DNA from: Eubacterium sp. AF22-9
Lineage (GTDB): Bacteria > Bacillota > Clostridia > Lachnospirales > Lachnospiraceae
Assembly (NCBI GenBank): GCA_003458705.1
Contig: QRVH01000008.1
Coordinates: forward strand, 1-64,000
Reading direction: 5' to 3'
Length of the DNA stretch: 64,000 nt
Both the position numbers and the translations under genes were made by a program. Shown piece after piece: positions 8,661-17,995 of this stretch. The stretch's first letter is position 1. The number at the start of each line of letters is the position of its first letter. The notes below the pieces were generated by a model. That model was not told where the DNA came from and did no database searches. It was given only the letters and a program-made list of their open reading frames with translations.

Positions 8661-9455
8661 ATGTATACTAAAGAACAGTTAAAGAAGCAGTTAGAGAATA
8701 TGTGCTTAACAGGTGATGAGACGATTCTTATTCATTCATCAATGAAATCTATCGGTGAAGTTGAAGGTGGGGCAGATACAGTACTTGATGCATGGATTGA
8801 ATATTTCGGACATGGACTTTTACTTCTTCCAACACATACATGGAAGAATATAAATGCGGACTCACCGGTATATAATCCTAAAGAAACACCATCATGTGTC
8901 GGACTGCTTACTAATATGTTTCTTAAAAGAGACGGAGTAATAAGGTCACTACATCCTACACACAGCATGGCAGGAATTGGAAAGAAAGCGGCAGAATATC
9001 TTGCAGGGGAGGAGAACAACAATACGCCGTGTACACCCGGCGGCTGTTATGACAGGTTAAGAAGCTGTGGAGGAAAAGTTCTGCTTGTTGGAGTAGGACA
9101 TGAGCGCAATACATTTATTCATAGTGTTGAAGAGGTACTTAATGTACCACACAGATTATCAGATAAGCCGATGAAGTTACAGATTGTAATGCCTGATGGA
9201 AGCATTAAGGATTCATATATGAGAAAGCATTACAACGCAGACCAGCCTCACATATCAGAGGATTTCGTTAAGCTTAATCAGGCATTTCTTGACTGTAAGG
9301 CTGTGCGTGAAGTGACATTTGGTGACGCAGAGTGTCTTTTGTGTGATGCACAGGCGGTGTTTGAAGTTGTAAGGCATGTCATTGCACCAGACCCTGAATG
9401 TATTGTGACGAGCAGTTCAATTCCAAAGGAGCGTTGGGAAGCACTTGTTAAGTAA
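8661..9455 (+). CDS. AAC(3)/YokD-family N-acetyltransferase
   Basis: This 264-aa protein shows the fold-defining motifs of the aminoglycoside 3-N-acetyltransferase family: ILIHSSMKSIG near the N-terminus, LLLPTHTW, the RxxHPTHS motif (SLHPTHSMAGIG) with the active-site His, and GKVLLVGVGHERNTFIH. Many chromosomal members in Firmicutes do not confer aminoglycoside resistance, so the substrate should be regarded as unknown. It is a single gene with AAAGGG upstream of the ATG and a strong terminator downstream. Confidence 0.85.
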   Translation: MYTKEQLKKQLENMCLTGDETILIHSSMKSIGEVEGGADTVLDAWIEYFGHGLLLLPTHTWKNINADSPVYNPKETPSCVGLLTNMFLKRDGVIRSLHPTHSMAGIGKKAAEYLAGEENNNTPCTPGGCYDRLRSCGGKVLLVGVGHERNTFIHSVEEVLNVPHRLSDKPMKLQIVMPDGSIKDSYMRKHYNADQPHISEDFVKLNQAFLDCKAVREVTFGDAECLLCDAQAVFEVVRHVIAPDPECIVTSSSIPKERWEALVK

Positions 9456-9470
9456 ATATACATAAAAACA

Positions 9471-9505
9471 GGGGCGGCAGACCAATCGGTCTGTCGCCCC
9501 AATTC
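9471..9505. terminator. Bidirectional rho-independent terminator
   Basis: GGGGCGGCAGACC (9471-9483) pairs with GGTCTGTCGCCCC (9488-9500) around an AATC loop, with one G-T pair. It separates the convergent acetyltransferase and pyrophosphatase genes. Confidence 0.85.
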
Positions 9506-9519
9506 CGTTATATGGAATA

Positions 9520-11697
9520 TTATCTTATACCAAAGATAAGGTAAAGTAGATTGTAGTTGTAGAACATTACTGCTGCAACAAGTGAAACAGTAGACATAAT
9601 CTTGATAAGGATATCAAGAGATGGTCCTACAGTATCCTTTAATGGATCACCTACAGTATCACCAACAACGGCTGCGTCATGTGCAGGAGAGCCTTTGCCC
9701 TGTCCTTCAATAGCACCTGACTCAATGTACTTCTTACCGTTATCCCATGCACCACCAGCGTTACCTGTAAAGATAGCAAGCATGATAGCTGAAAGAGTAG
9801 CACCGATAAGAAGTCCTCCTACGAAGTAAGGTCCGAAAAGGAATCCGGCAATTACAGGGAAGATGATAGAGATGATAGCAGGCATACGCATTTCTTTTAA
9901 TGCACCCTGAGATGATATCTCAATACATGTCTTGTAGTCTGGTTTAGCCTTTCCTTCAAGGATACCAGGAATTTCTTTAAACTGTCTTCTTACCTCTTCA
10001 ACCATCTTACGGGCAGCATTGGCAACGGCTTCAATAAGCATACCTGAGAACAGATATGGAAGAGCACCACCAACTAAAGCGCCGGCAAGAATAAGCGGGT
10101 TAGTGAAGTTAAGGTTAAGGCTGCTTCCCTCTGGCTGGAATGCATAAAGGAAACTAACCATAAGTGAAAGTGCTGCAAGTGAAGCTGAACCGATAGCGAA
10201 GCCTTTACCGATGGCAGCGGTTGTGTTACCAACTGAATCAAGCTTATCAGTAATTTCTCTTACTTCAGGTTCAAGCTCTGACATCTCTGCAATACCACCG
10301 GCATTATCAGAGATTGGTCCATAAGTATCAACAGAAACAGTTGCTGATACGAATGAAAGCATACCAACGGCAGCCATGGCGATACCAAACATGCCTGAAA
10401 CTGCGTATGATACATAAGTTGTAATACCTAAAACAATAAGTGGATACATACAAGACTTCATACCAACTGAAAGACCCTGTGTAATAGTTAAAGCTGCACC
10501 TTCCTTTGAAGCCTGTGCAATTGTCTGTGTTGGCTTGTAATCATAACTTGTATAGTATTCTGCGATACCACCGATGATAACACCACTCACTACGCCAAGT
10601 GAAGCAGCAATCCAAGGTGATATGAAACCAATGTTAAATCCTGCAACCTTAAGAATATCTGCATTCTCGCCATTGAATAACAGATATGTAGCAACGAATC
10701 CGCCGATAATTGTAATTCCGGCAGCACTCCATGTTGAGATATTAAGATCTCTGTGAGGATTATCAGAACCCTTCTTTAAGAGAACATAAGCGATACCAAG
10801 AATAGATGCGATAAGTCCGATTGCAGCGAATACAAGTGGGAAATACATCATCTTAGAGAGCATTTCGTCTGAAACTTCAAGGTTATTAGCTACATTTGAA
10901 AGGTAAAGACTTACTGCAAGAATAATTGCTGAAGATATAGCTCCAACAAATGATTCAAGAAGGTCAGAACCAAGTCCGGCAACATCACCTACATTATCAC
11001 CAACGTTATCTGCGATAGTGGCAGGATTTCTTGGATCATCTTCAGGAATGTGTGCTTCTGTCTTACCAACAAGGTCAGCTCCCATATCAGCTGCCTTAGT
11101 ATATATACCGCCACCAACACGGTTAAACATAGCAACAATAGAGCAGCCAAGTGCGTAGCATGAAAGACACTGTGTGAATACATGAGCACCTCGGAGCGCC
11201 TCAATGTCAAGCATGTTAAGACCAAATCCGAATATGATGTATACAAGGAAAAGTCCTAAAAGAGCGAAACCGCCAACGCAGAGACCCATAACTGAGCCGC
11301 CTTTTAAAGCTACTTTAAGTGTTGAACCAATGTTCTTAGTGTTGCGGGCTGTATTAGAAACTCTTACATTAGCGTAAGTAGCGATCTTCATACCTACCCA
11401 GCCTGCTGATGCACTCATGATAACACCAATCATGAAACATACAGATGGCTCCCAGCTGAATTCTCCATACTGGACAGTGAATATAGCTGCAAATGCGATT
11501 GCAATAATAACAACTACTACTGCAATAATCTTATACTCGTATGTAATAAATGCGTTAGCACCAACTCTTATGGCTGCTGCGATTTCTTTCATACGGTCTG
11601 TTCCTTCATCAAGTTTCTTAACACCGATGAAGTTGAATGCTGCATAGCCGAGCGCAAGCAGGGCTGCAACGATGACTAGAATTAATAAAGCTTCCAT
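9520..11697 (-). CDS. hppA: K+-dependent membrane pyrophosphatase (ion-pumping)
   Basis: A 725-aa polytopic protein of normal length for M-PPases. It hydrolyses pyrophosphate and pumps H+ or Na+ across the cytoplasmic membrane. The substrate-binding motifs GGGIYTKAADMGADLVGK, EDDPRNPATIADNVGDN and GDNVGDVAGLGSDLLES are intact, as is the C-terminal GDTVGDPLKDTVGPSLDIL. The GNTTAAIGKG segment has Ala at the position that is Lys in K+-independent enzymes, so K+ dependence follows from established knowledge of the family. Such enzymes in anaerobes are often Na+ pumps, but the ion cannot be read with certainty here. The ATG is preceded by GAGGAG. It is monocistronic. Confidence 0.95.
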   Translation of the reverse strand: MEALLILVIVAALLALGYAAFNFIGVKKLDEGTDRMKEIAAAIRVGANAFITYEYKIIAVVVVIIAIAFAAIFTVQYGEFSWEPSVCFMIGVIMSASAGWVGMKIATYANVRVSNTARNTKNIGSTLKVALKGGSVMGLCVGGFALLGLFLVYIIFGFGLNMLDIEALRGAHVFTQCLSCYALGCSIVAMFNRVGGGIYTKAADMGADLVGKTEAHIPEDDPRNPATIADNVGDNVGDVAGLGSDLLESFVGAISSAIILAVSLYLSNVANNLEVSDEMLSKMMYFPLVFAAIGLIASILGIAYVLLKKGSDNPHRDLNISTWSAAGITIIGGFVATYLLFNGENADILKVAGFNIGFISPWIAASLGVVSGVIIGGIAEYYTSYDYKPTQTIAQASKEGAALTITQGLSVGMKSCMYPLIVLGITTYVSYAVSGMFGIAMAAVGMLSFVSATVSVDTYGPISDNAGGIAEMSELEPEVREITDKLDSVGNTTAAIGKGFAIGSASLAALSLMVSFLYAFQPEGSSLNLNFTNPLILAGALVGGALPYLFSGMLIEAVANAARKMVEEVRRQFKEIPGILEGKAKPDYKTCIEISSQGALKEMRMPAIISIIFPVIAGFLFGPYFVGGLLIGATLSAIMLAIFTGNAGGAWDNGKKYIESGAIEGQGKGSPAHDAAVVGDTVGDPLKDTVGPSLDILIKIMSTVSLVAAVMFYNYNLLYLIFGIR

Positions 11698-11973
11698 GTT
11701 TTTCTCCTCGTTAAAAAATTATGTCCGTTACGCGTGCCTGTAGAGATAATAATATGGCGTCATTTATTATCATACTTCAAAACACCAACTTGTTAAAGTT
11801 TACTAAAAAACATTATGAAAGTCAAATAAAATTATGCACATTCACTATATAATTATGTTAAATTATTTAATGAAAGCGATAGGGGCACAATTGCTTAATT
11901 ATTAAGAATAAGATATAATTAATGCTTAAATAAGGCACTATATATAAAATTAATTGAAAGGATAGTTTACCCT
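11698..11973. other. AT-rich intergenic region between divergent genes
   Basis: This 276-nt stretch separates the start of hppA from the start of the PsiE-like gene. It holds the hppA ribosome binding site at its left end and GAAAGGAT before the right-hand gene. I see no ORF and no clear structured element. Confidence 0.5.
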
Positions 11974-12375
11974 ATGAAAATGAAATTAAGAAAATTAATG
12001 CAGCAGGCTGCCTCATATGTTGAGATTGTATTATCTGCATTTTTACTGATAGTTATAATGTTTCTTGCAGGGAAATTTATTGTGGAAAGCGTGCTGGGAA
12101 TAGGCTGTGATAATGCCACGCTTGAGTATTTCCTTGAGAATGTTATGACATTTGCAATTGGAGTTGAGTTTGTAAAGATGCTTTGCACTCATACTCCAGG
12201 TACGGTTATTGAAGTTCTGCTTTTTGCTATTTCAAGACAGATGATAGTAGGACATGTATCAGGTTTTGAGGTACTTGCTGGGGTGGCTGCAATTGCGGGA
12301 TTATTTGCAACACATAAGTTTCTTTACGCTAAATCATTTGGAACTGAAGAGAAAGAAGAAAAACAAGATAAGTAG
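11974..12375 (+). CDS. PsiE-like small membrane protein
   Basis: A 133-aa protein with four hydrophobic segments (about residues 16-38, 50-68, 75-90 and 95-113) and a charged C-terminal tail. The arrangement around FLENVMTFAIGVEFVKML and the HTPGTVIEVLLFAISRQMI segment is typical of the PsiE (phosphate-starvation-inducible) family found in Firmicutes, whose biochemical role is unknown. It sits 16 nt upstream of the GH95 gene and is probably cotranscribed with it, but no functional link is evident. Confidence 0.6.
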   Translation: MKMKLRKLMQQAASYVEIVLSAFLLIVIMFLAGKFIVESVLGIGCDNATLEYFLENVMTFAIGVEFVKMLCTHTPGTVIEVLLFAISRQMIVGHVSGFEVLAGVAAIAGLFATHKFLYAKSFGTEEKEEKQDK

Positions 12376-12391
12376 AAAAGGAAGTCTAAAA

Positions 12392-14875
12392 ATGTATAGT
12401 TCATTTTCAAAGAAGTTTAGGCAGATTAAACCTTATGATAATTATAATGTCACAGATGTACCATGGCATGAGGCTATGGTGGCAGGTAATGGAAGGCTTG
12501 GCGTGCTTGAATCATGTGCGCCTATAGAGGACAGTCTTATATATCAGAATGTTGAATTTGTCATGCCATCGGAAGAGCCAAGACATGTGCCTTACGATGT
12601 TACAGCACAGTTAGATGAAGCCAGACAGTCAGTTATTAATTTTGATGATACATGGAATATACATGATAGAAAAAGAACGAATATGTACTGTTATCATCCA
12701 GGCCATATGATAAGACTGACACTTGAAGGAGAGCCGGATATTTCTGGTTACAGAAGATGGACAGATTATAAGACTGGTACAATAAATACTAAATTTAAAT
12801 CAGACGGAGCTTCTGTTTCAAAAAGTACATATGTATCGAGAAAACAGAATGTGATTATAACTAAAATAATATCTGAAAAGTCTGTGAATATGTCGATATC
12901 AATAGATGATTTTGAGTCTATGCCGAAATTCGGAGTTCAGAAGAACAATATTCCTGCACCTGAAAGAAATATGCTGTATTCAAGATTTGTAAGAGGTAGC
13001 ATAATAGGTACGGTTGTGCATTATCCTGAATATGAGGGAAGTGAGCTTGCAAAGGGGGGATTTGCAGGTGTTACAAGGATATTGACAGATTGTGATATGA
13101 GGGTTTCATCAAAGCCTAAAGACAGCCGGGCGTACACTTGCATTGATGAGACTGCGCCGGTTATTAATATATCACATGCAGAGAGTATAATACTTATAAC
13201 TTACACAGACTGGACAGATGATTTGGGGGAATATTGTGAGTTCAGGGACAGAGTTAATGGCAAAGATACATTTGCACTGGTAGACAAATGTATTAACAAA
13301 GTTAACAGTGTCGATATAACGGAAGAACCGGTAAGCTTAGAACATAAGAATATAGAGCTTAAGCTTGACGGCGGATATTTTTGCGAGTCTGCTAATGAAG
13401 AACTGCTTCACTTGCAGAAAAATGAATATGACATTATGCCTCATCTGCTGGAGAAATTATATTATAACGGTCTGTATGGAATGCAGGCATGCGCAGGAAC
13501 GACAGCACCAAGACTCAGCGGCTTGTGGGTTGGTGAGTGGAATCTGTTGTGGAGAAGTGCGTACACAATGGATGCCAATGTTAATATTCAGGTTTCGGGA
13601 ATGAACGGCTCAGGGTTGTATGAAGCAGGTGCTGGTTATATGTGGTTTATACTTCGGCAGATACCTGACTGGGTTAACAATGCGGCAATGGTGTATGGAA
13701 TGAAGGATGCAGTGCTTATTCCGGTTAATACTGATGGACACAGGGCAATGATGGTAGAGTACGATATTAATTATCCATTCCAGTACTGGAATGCCGGTGC
13801 TGGCTGGATGCTTATTCCTATATATGAATTCTTACAGACTTACGGTGACGCTGTGATAACAACTGATGATGTGGCGCTGATTAAGATGTACGGCAAAGAT
13901 ACATTTGATGTAAGAAAAGATGTATATGAGCCACTACTTAAAAAGACTTATAATTTCTGGAAACAGATTGGAAATCCTGAGTATTACACAGATACAGACG
14001 GTAATGCAAGGTATGAGAAGGGTAAATGCAGCCTTAATGAGAGTGAGCATTATCTTATTATTCCATCATTTTCACCGGAGAATAAGCCTTTTGGATATCA
14101 TAGTGCGATTACTGCCAATGCAGCAATGGATATCTCTGCGGCTAAAGATGTAATTAATATGTACACGGAGATGCTTAATTATACGAAGGTTGATGGATAT
14201 GAGCAGGCTGTATCAGAGGCGGAAGCACTCTTAAGAATGTTACCTGATTTTATGTATGATGAGTCAGGCGCAGTTAAGGAATGGTCTATGAAGGAGTATG
14301 GCGAGAATAATGCTCATAGGCATATAAGCCATCTTTATCCGGCATGGCCGGCTTTGCAGACTCAGCATGACAGTAAGTTAGCAGCTGCGTGTCGCCAGGC
14401 AGTTATTAACAGAAACCATGAGAATAAAGGAAGAGATGATACTGCTTCACATGGCTGGATACATAAGGCGTTAGTAGAGGCTCGTCTTAAAAATGCAGAT
14501 GCTGTATATGATACGCTTAATCTGCTTGTACACAGTGACATATTTTACACAACTTTATTTACAGACCACAATACTGACAGGAGCAAAGGCGTGTTTTGTA
14601 CAGATACCGCATTTGGACTGGTTGGAATTATTAATGAAATGCTTGTATATTCGGATGAACATACTATTGAACTGCTTCCGGCATGGTCAGACAAGCTGGG
14701 AAGTGGCATGGTTAAGGGACTTCGTACAAGATGCGCGCTGACTATTGATGAGCTTAAGTGGGATGTTAATAAGAAGAAAGTGTATGTAAGTCTTGACTGG
14801 GGTAATGCTGATGAAATTAATATAGTATGCGGGAAATACGAGATTGAAAAAATCGGACATGAAGTGAAGGCGTAA
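12392..14875 (+). CDS. GH95-family glycoside hydrolase (alpha-L-fucosidase type)
   Basis: The 827-aa protein has the three-part GH95 layout: an N-terminal beta-domain beginning with WHEAMVAGNGRLGV, an (alpha/alpha)6 barrel and a C-terminal beta-domain. The catalytic-site pair N-x-N is seen in DANVNIQVSG, and the barrel motif HISHLYPAWP plus GRDDTASHGW match the family pattern. Known members are inverting alpha-1,2-L-fucosidases or alpha-L-galactosidases. There is no signal peptide, so it acts in the cytoplasm on imported oligosaccharides. I chose ATG 12392 because GGAAG lies just upstream and the longer frame overlaps the previous gene by 122 nt. Substrate is uncertain. Confidence 0.85.
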   Translation: MYSSFSKKFRQIKPYDNYNVTDVPWHEAMVAGNGRLGVLESCAPIEDSLIYQNVEFVMPSEEPRHVPYDVTAQLDEARQSVINFDDTWNIHDRKRTNMYCYHPGHMIRLTLEGEPDISGYRRWTDYKTGTINTKFKSDGASVSKSTYVSRKQNVIITKIISEKSVNMSISIDDFESMPKFGVQKNNIPAPERNMLYSRFVRGSIIGTVVHYPEYEGSELAKGGFAGVTRILTDCDMRVSSKPKDSRAYTCIDETAPVINISHAESIILITYTDWTDDLGEYCEFRDRVNGKDTFALVDKCINKVNSVDITEEPVSLEHKNIELKLDGGYFCESANEELLHLQKNEYDIMPHLLEKLYYNGLYGMQACAGTTAPRLSGLWVGEWNLLWRSAYTMDANVNIQVSGMNGSGLYEAGAGYMWFILRQIPDWVNNAAMVYGMKDAVLIPVNTDGHRAMMVEYDINYPFQYWNAGAGWMLIPIYEFLQTYGDAVITTDDVALIKMYGKDTFDVRKDVYEPLLKKTYNFWKQIGNPEYYTDTDGNARYEKGKCSLNESEHYLIIPSFSPENKPFGYHSAITANAAMDISAAKDVINMYTEMLNYTKVDGYEQAVSEAEALLRMLPDFMYDESGAVKEWSMKEYGENNAHRHISHLYPAWPALQTQHDSKLAAACRQAVINRNHENKGRDDTASHGWIHKALVEARLKNADAVYDTLNLLVHSDIFYTTLFTDHNTDRSKGVFCTDTAFGLVGIINEMLVYSDEHTIELLPAWSDKLGSGMVKGLRTRCALTIDELKWDVNKKKVYVSLDWGNADEINIVCGKYEIEKIGHEVKA

Positions 14876-14879
14876 TATA

Positions 14880-15881
14880 ATGAAAAAGAAATTGTTTTTT
14901 TGTATGGTGATGGTTACTATATGTATGTGTGCATGTGGAAAAAAGAATGCTGCGACAGATATGGAAAGTAGTCATGATGAGACACATTTGTATGAATCAC
15001 AGACCGATATTAGTACTGTTGAGGAGACAACACAGGAGGAAACAGCTCTGGAAGAAGTTGCAGAAGAGACAGAAAGTACAGAGGAAGAGACAACTTTGGA
15101 AAATGTTGTGGCAGAGGAAAGTGTTGATGCTGCAGAAGAATCGAAGGAAGATACGATGGCTGAAACGGAAGTACAGACAGAACCCGAAGTTACAGAAGAA
15201 GTAAAACCAAAGCAGATTGTTATATGTATTGATCCGGGACACGGTGGAGACAGTGAAGGAACAAAGCAGGAATATGATGGAATTCTTGTGATGGAGAAAA
15301 ATCTTAACTATCGTATTGCAACAAGTCTGAAATGGTATCTTGAACAAAATGAAGGAGTTAAGGTTATTCTTACAAGAAACGGTGATTATGATTTAAGTCT
15401 TTCGAACCGTATTAAGTATGCAGTTGATAATAATGCAGATTATTTTGTTTCTGTTCATGTTAACAGCAGAAGTACCGATGAGGTTGATTCACATGGTTGT
15501 ATGGTTCTTATGAGCTGTAGCAGATATCAGCCATCAAATGCAAAGGTGGCAAGCGTATATGATTCTGAGATGAGGATGGCTAAATCAATAATATCTAAAT
15601 TAAATGTGTTAGGACTTCCAATAGCCAATGACTGGAATACTGAAAATACCGGAGGAATTTTGCAGAGGGTAACAACAGTAGGAGAAACATATCCTGATGG
15701 TTCGCCAGCGGATTATTATACATTGTTGTATTGTGGTACCAAGGCAGGGCTTCCTTCTATTATTGTTGAACATGCTTTTTTGAGTAATGAAGGAGATTAC
15801 AGAAATTTTCTAAGTACCAATGAAAAACTTGACGCACTTGCGAAAGCAGATGCAGAGGCAATAATTGAATCTATAAGGTAA
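14880..15881 (+). CDS. N-acetylmuramoyl-L-alanine amidase (Amidase_3) lipoprotein
   Basis: A 333-aa predicted lipoprotein: signal peptide with a Cys-rich lipobox (C at about residue 19, CMCAC), a long Glu/Thr-rich acidic spacer to about residue 110, then an Amidase_3 domain. Zinc ligands and catalytic residues are visible in CIDPGHGG, VMEKNLN, VSVHVN and IIVEHAFLSNEGD. It cleaves the MurNAc-L-Ala bond outside the membrane. The ATG lies 4 nt after the GH95 stop, so the two are cotranscribed. A 20-bp sequence from the end of GH95 is repeated directly after this gene. Confidence 0.9.
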   Translation: MKKKLFFCMVMVTICMCACGKKNAATDMESSHDETHLYESQTDISTVEETTQEETALEEVAEETESTEEETTLENVVAEESVDAAEESKEDTMAETEVQTEPEVTEEVKPKQIVICIDPGHGGDSEGTKQEYDGILVMEKNLNYRIATSLKWYLEQNEGVKVILTRNGDYDLSLSNRIKYAVDNNADYFVSVHVNSRSTDEVDSHGCMVLMSCSRYQPSNAKVASVYDSEMRMAKSIISKLNVLGLPIANDWNTENTGGILQRVTTVGETYPDGSPADYYTLLYCGTKAGLPSIIVEHAFLSNEGDYRNFLSTNEKLDALAKADAEAIIESIR

Positions 15882-15918
15882 AATTGATTGAAAAAATCGG
15901 ACATGGAAGGTAGAACTG

Positions 15919-16380
15919 ATGATAACTACAACTTTATGTTATATAGAGAAGGACGGGAAGTATCTTATGCTTCATAGAGTGAAAAAGCATAATGATATTA
16001 ATGAAGGTAAATGGATTGGAGTAGGCGGTCATGCTGAGAATCAGGAGACTCCTGAGGAATGTCTTGTGCGTGAGGTAAAGGAAGAAACAGGTCTTACGCT
16101 TACTTCATACAGATTCCGCGGGCTTGTAACATTTATAAGTAATGAATGTGAGCCAGAGCTTATGTGTGTATTTACGGCAGATGGCTTTACAGGTGAGCTT
16201 ATTGAATGTGACGAAGGAGAACTGGCTTGGGTTGATAAAGAAGAAGTTACCAAGCTTCCGACATGGGAGGGTGACAGGGTATTTCTTAACCTTCTTCTTT
16301 CGGGGGAGGAGAGATTTTTCTCGATAAAGCTTAAGTATGAAGGCAGCAGACTTGTGGAAAAACAGGTCAATCTGTATTAA
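15919..16380 (+). CDS. NUDIX hydrolase, MutT-like
   Basis: A 153-aa protein with a complete Nudix box: G-x5-E-x7-REVKEETGL, starting at GHAENQE. Members hydrolyse nucleoside diphosphate derivatives; this length and the N-terminal TTLCYIEKDGKYLML pattern fit the 8-oxo-dGTP diphosphatase-like group common in Firmicutes. GGAAGG precedes the ATG at the right distance. It is the last gene of the GH95-amidase run. Confidence 0.9.
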   Translation: MITTTLCYIEKDGKYLMLHRVKKHNDINEGKWIGVGGHAENQETPEECLVREVKEETGLTLTSYRFRGLVTFISNECEPELMCVFTADGFTGELIECDEGELAWVDKEEVTKLPTWEGDRVFLNLLLSGEERFFSIKLKYEGSRLVEKQVNLY

Positions 16381-16413
16381 AATACAGGTTTGAATATATT
16401 CAAGAGCCAAGTG

Positions 16414-16541
16414 GATGTCCAAAAAGTCCGCGCGGGTATAACCGATTGGACCTAGAAGCGAATAGAAGGTAAGTGAAAGTCCAAATCGACTGCGAGAAAG
16501 TGGCAGATTGGACATTGAGATAGAGAAAAGGCATCTCTTGA
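16414..16541. other. Unclassified intergenic element with two similar hairpins
   Basis: Two hairpins share the outer stem GTCCAA/TTGGAC: hairpin A spans 16417-16451 and hairpin B spans 16479-16513. Hairpin B is extended by CTGC/GCAG (16490-16493 with 16503-16506). A third small stem, AGAGA/TCTCT, follows. No ORF with a ribosome binding site covers it. I do not recognise a known riboswitch or ncRNA family. The spacing and repeated arms suggest structured RNA or a small mobile repeat. Confidence 0.5.
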
Positions 16542-16573
16542 AAAGTTTATTGTTTATGTTAAAAAGAAAAATG

Positions 16574-16622
16574 AGGGCATTTGGATTGTAAGGGATTAAC
16601 TTGCAATCCAAATGCCTTGATT
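16574..16622. terminator. Bidirectional terminator hairpin
   Basis: GGCATTTGGATTGTAAG (16576-16592) pairs with CTTGCAATCCAAATGCC (16600-16616), a 17-bp stem with one G-T pair and a 7-nt loop. It lies 27 nt downstream of the minus-strand NTF2-like gene. Confidence 0.75.
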
Positions 16623-16648
16623 GGTTATACACGATTTTTAATATTTAA

Positions 16649-16981
16649 TTACTTAGGTCTTACAGTAAGTCTCTTGATAAGTCCGTCTTCTGTTACTTCA
16701 CGGACTGTAGCGATGGCCATGATGTTGTAACCGCCGAAGTTGGCGATGAATTCTGCCTGGGTAGAATTTACAACTTCGCCATCTAAGATAGAGTATTTGC
16801 GGAAGCCGAACTTGTTACGGAAGAACATGTTGATAGCTTCACGTCCATATATATGATATTCGTTCTGGGCTGCTGAGTTAGTACAATAATCGTTGATTAT
16901 TCCGTCTGGAGAAAAGAGATTGGCAAGTCCTGCGTAATCTTTGTTTTCCATTGCTTCTACATATTTTTCAATTGCTGTCAT
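16649..16981 (-). CDS. NTF2/SnoaL-like fold protein
   Basis: A 110-aa protein with the pattern of the NTF2-like superfamily: N-terminal helix IEKYVEAMENKDYAGLANLFSP followed by a curved beta-sheet with GREAINMFFR and GEVVNSTQAEF. Such proteins include SnoaL cyclases, ketosteroid isomerase-like enzymes and many of unknown role. It lies 18 nt downstream of an SDR dehydrogenase and is surely cotranscribed with it, so the two probably act on the same small molecule. GGAGGG precedes the ATG. Catalytic residues cannot be assigned from sequence alone. Confidence 0.75.
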   Translation of the reverse strand: MTAIEKYVEAMENKDYAGLANLFSPDGIINDYCTNSAAQNEYHIYGREAINMFFRNKFGFRKYSILDGEVVNSTQAEFIANFGGYNIMAIATVREVTEDGLIKRLTVRPK

Positions 16982-16999
16982 GTTTAATGCCCTCCTTAA

Positions 17000-17788
17000 T
17001 TAATATACTTTCTCTGTGTTTAATAATGCGTCTGTTCCACCATCAACGAACATGATATTTCCATTGACGCCTCTTGCTGAATCTGAAGCAAGGAATACCA
17101 TAACCTCAGCAATTTCCTCTGGAGCCATGAGGCACTCCTGACCGTACTTGGTTGGGATAGGAAGGGCATTAAGAGCCATCTTTGCTGTAGTGCTCATTGT
17201 TGCAGTCATGGCTGTGTGTACATTACCAGGAGCAACAGCATTTATACGGACACCATTAGCTGCCCATGTTGCAGACACACGACGGACCCATCTTGCAAGT
17301 GCATACTTAGTAGAAACATAAAGGCTGTTACCAACTGAAAGGTTAGTGCTGTCCATAGATGAAACAAGGCTCAATACACGCTTCTCATCACCGATGTTAT
17401 TAAGGAGGTCAACGATATCCTTACGGCCTGCACCCTGTGAAATTGTGTTAGAAACTGTTACAACGCAGCTACCATGCTTCTTCTTTAAAAGGTCATATAC
17501 ACCATTTGCAACGGCGACTGTTCCAAAGTAGTTAAGAGAGATAATAAGTCCGAGATTACCGCATGCGCCTGAAACACCAGCGTTGCATATCATTCCGTCA
17601 AGTCCGTCAGGGCACATAGTATGTAACTGATCAACAGCAGACTGTCTGCCTTCCTGCGATGCAAGGTTTACGCAGATGTCACCGTCTTTAAGATCAATAT
17701 TAATTACCTTATGTCCCTGCTGTATTAACAATTCTTTAGTTTTCGCACCGATACCGCTTGAAGCACCAGTAATAGCATAGATTCCCAT
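17000..17788 (-). CDS. SDR oxidoreductase resembling 3-alpha-hydroxysteroid dehydrogenase
   Basis: A 262-aa short-chain dehydrogenase with the cofactor motif TGASSGIG near the N-terminus, NAG (ICNAGVSG) and the catalytic Y-x3-K (YVSTK); Asp in NIDLKD favours NAD(H). The order of features (IGA-T--LL--GH-V--ID, EGR--A, MDGLV-type LDGMIC, NYFG, LKK) matches my recollection of the HsdA-type 3-alpha-HSD/carbonyl reductase subgroup, but substrate is not established. It is cotranscribed with an NTF2-like protein and divergent from a MocR regulator. A 54-bp tandem repeat covers its ribosome binding site region. Confidence 0.85.
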   Translation of the reverse strand: MGIYAITGASSGIGAKTKELLIQQGHKVINIDLKDGDICVNLASQEGRQSAVDQLHTMCPDGLDGMICNAGVSGACGNLGLIISLNYFGTVAVANGVYDLLKKKHGSCVVTVSNTISQGAGRKDIVDLLNNIGDEKRVLSLVSSMDSTNLSVGNSLYVSTKYALARWVRRVSATWAANGVRINAVAPGNVHTAMTATMSTTAKMALNALPIPTKYGQECLMAPEEIAEVMVFLASDSARGVNGNIMFVDGGTDALLNTEKVY

Positions 17789-17798
17789 AGTATTTCTA

Positions 17799-17921
17799 TT
17801 CCTCCTTGTTTTTCGAAGAAAAATCCGAACCCTTCAGGTGAGGAGAGGAATTTTCCTCCTTGTTTTTCGAAGAAAAATCCGAACCCTTCAGGTGAGGAGA
17901 GGGATTTTCCTCCTTGTTTTT
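17799..17921. repeat. 54-bp tandem repeat between SDR and MocR genes
   Basis: Units 17799-17852 and 17853-17906 differ at one base, and the first 15 bp of a third copy follow at 17907-17921. On the minus strand each unit ends in AAGGAGGAA, the ribosome binding site of the SDR gene, so this site is present three times. Each unit also holds TTCGAA within a T/A-flanked palindrome. The repeat lies in the presumed control region of both divergent genes. Confidence 0.93.
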
Positions 17922-17995
17922 TGCTTATGAGCTTATTATAATTAGAACTGATATCTTTTAAATATCCAAAACACATATATAATAGGAGACCAGAT

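Noticed and set aside
8661..9455. AAC(3)-like gene as an acquired aminoglycoside resistance gene
   Set aside because: No mobile-element context, base composition like its neighbours, and many family members are chromosomal with other substrates.
12254..12391. Longer GH95 start at 12254
   Set aside because: Overlaps the PsiE-like gene in another frame; ATG 12392 has its own ribosome binding site and fits the family start.
17799..17921. Repeat array as a CRISPR
   Set aside because: Only two full units joined directly, without spacers.
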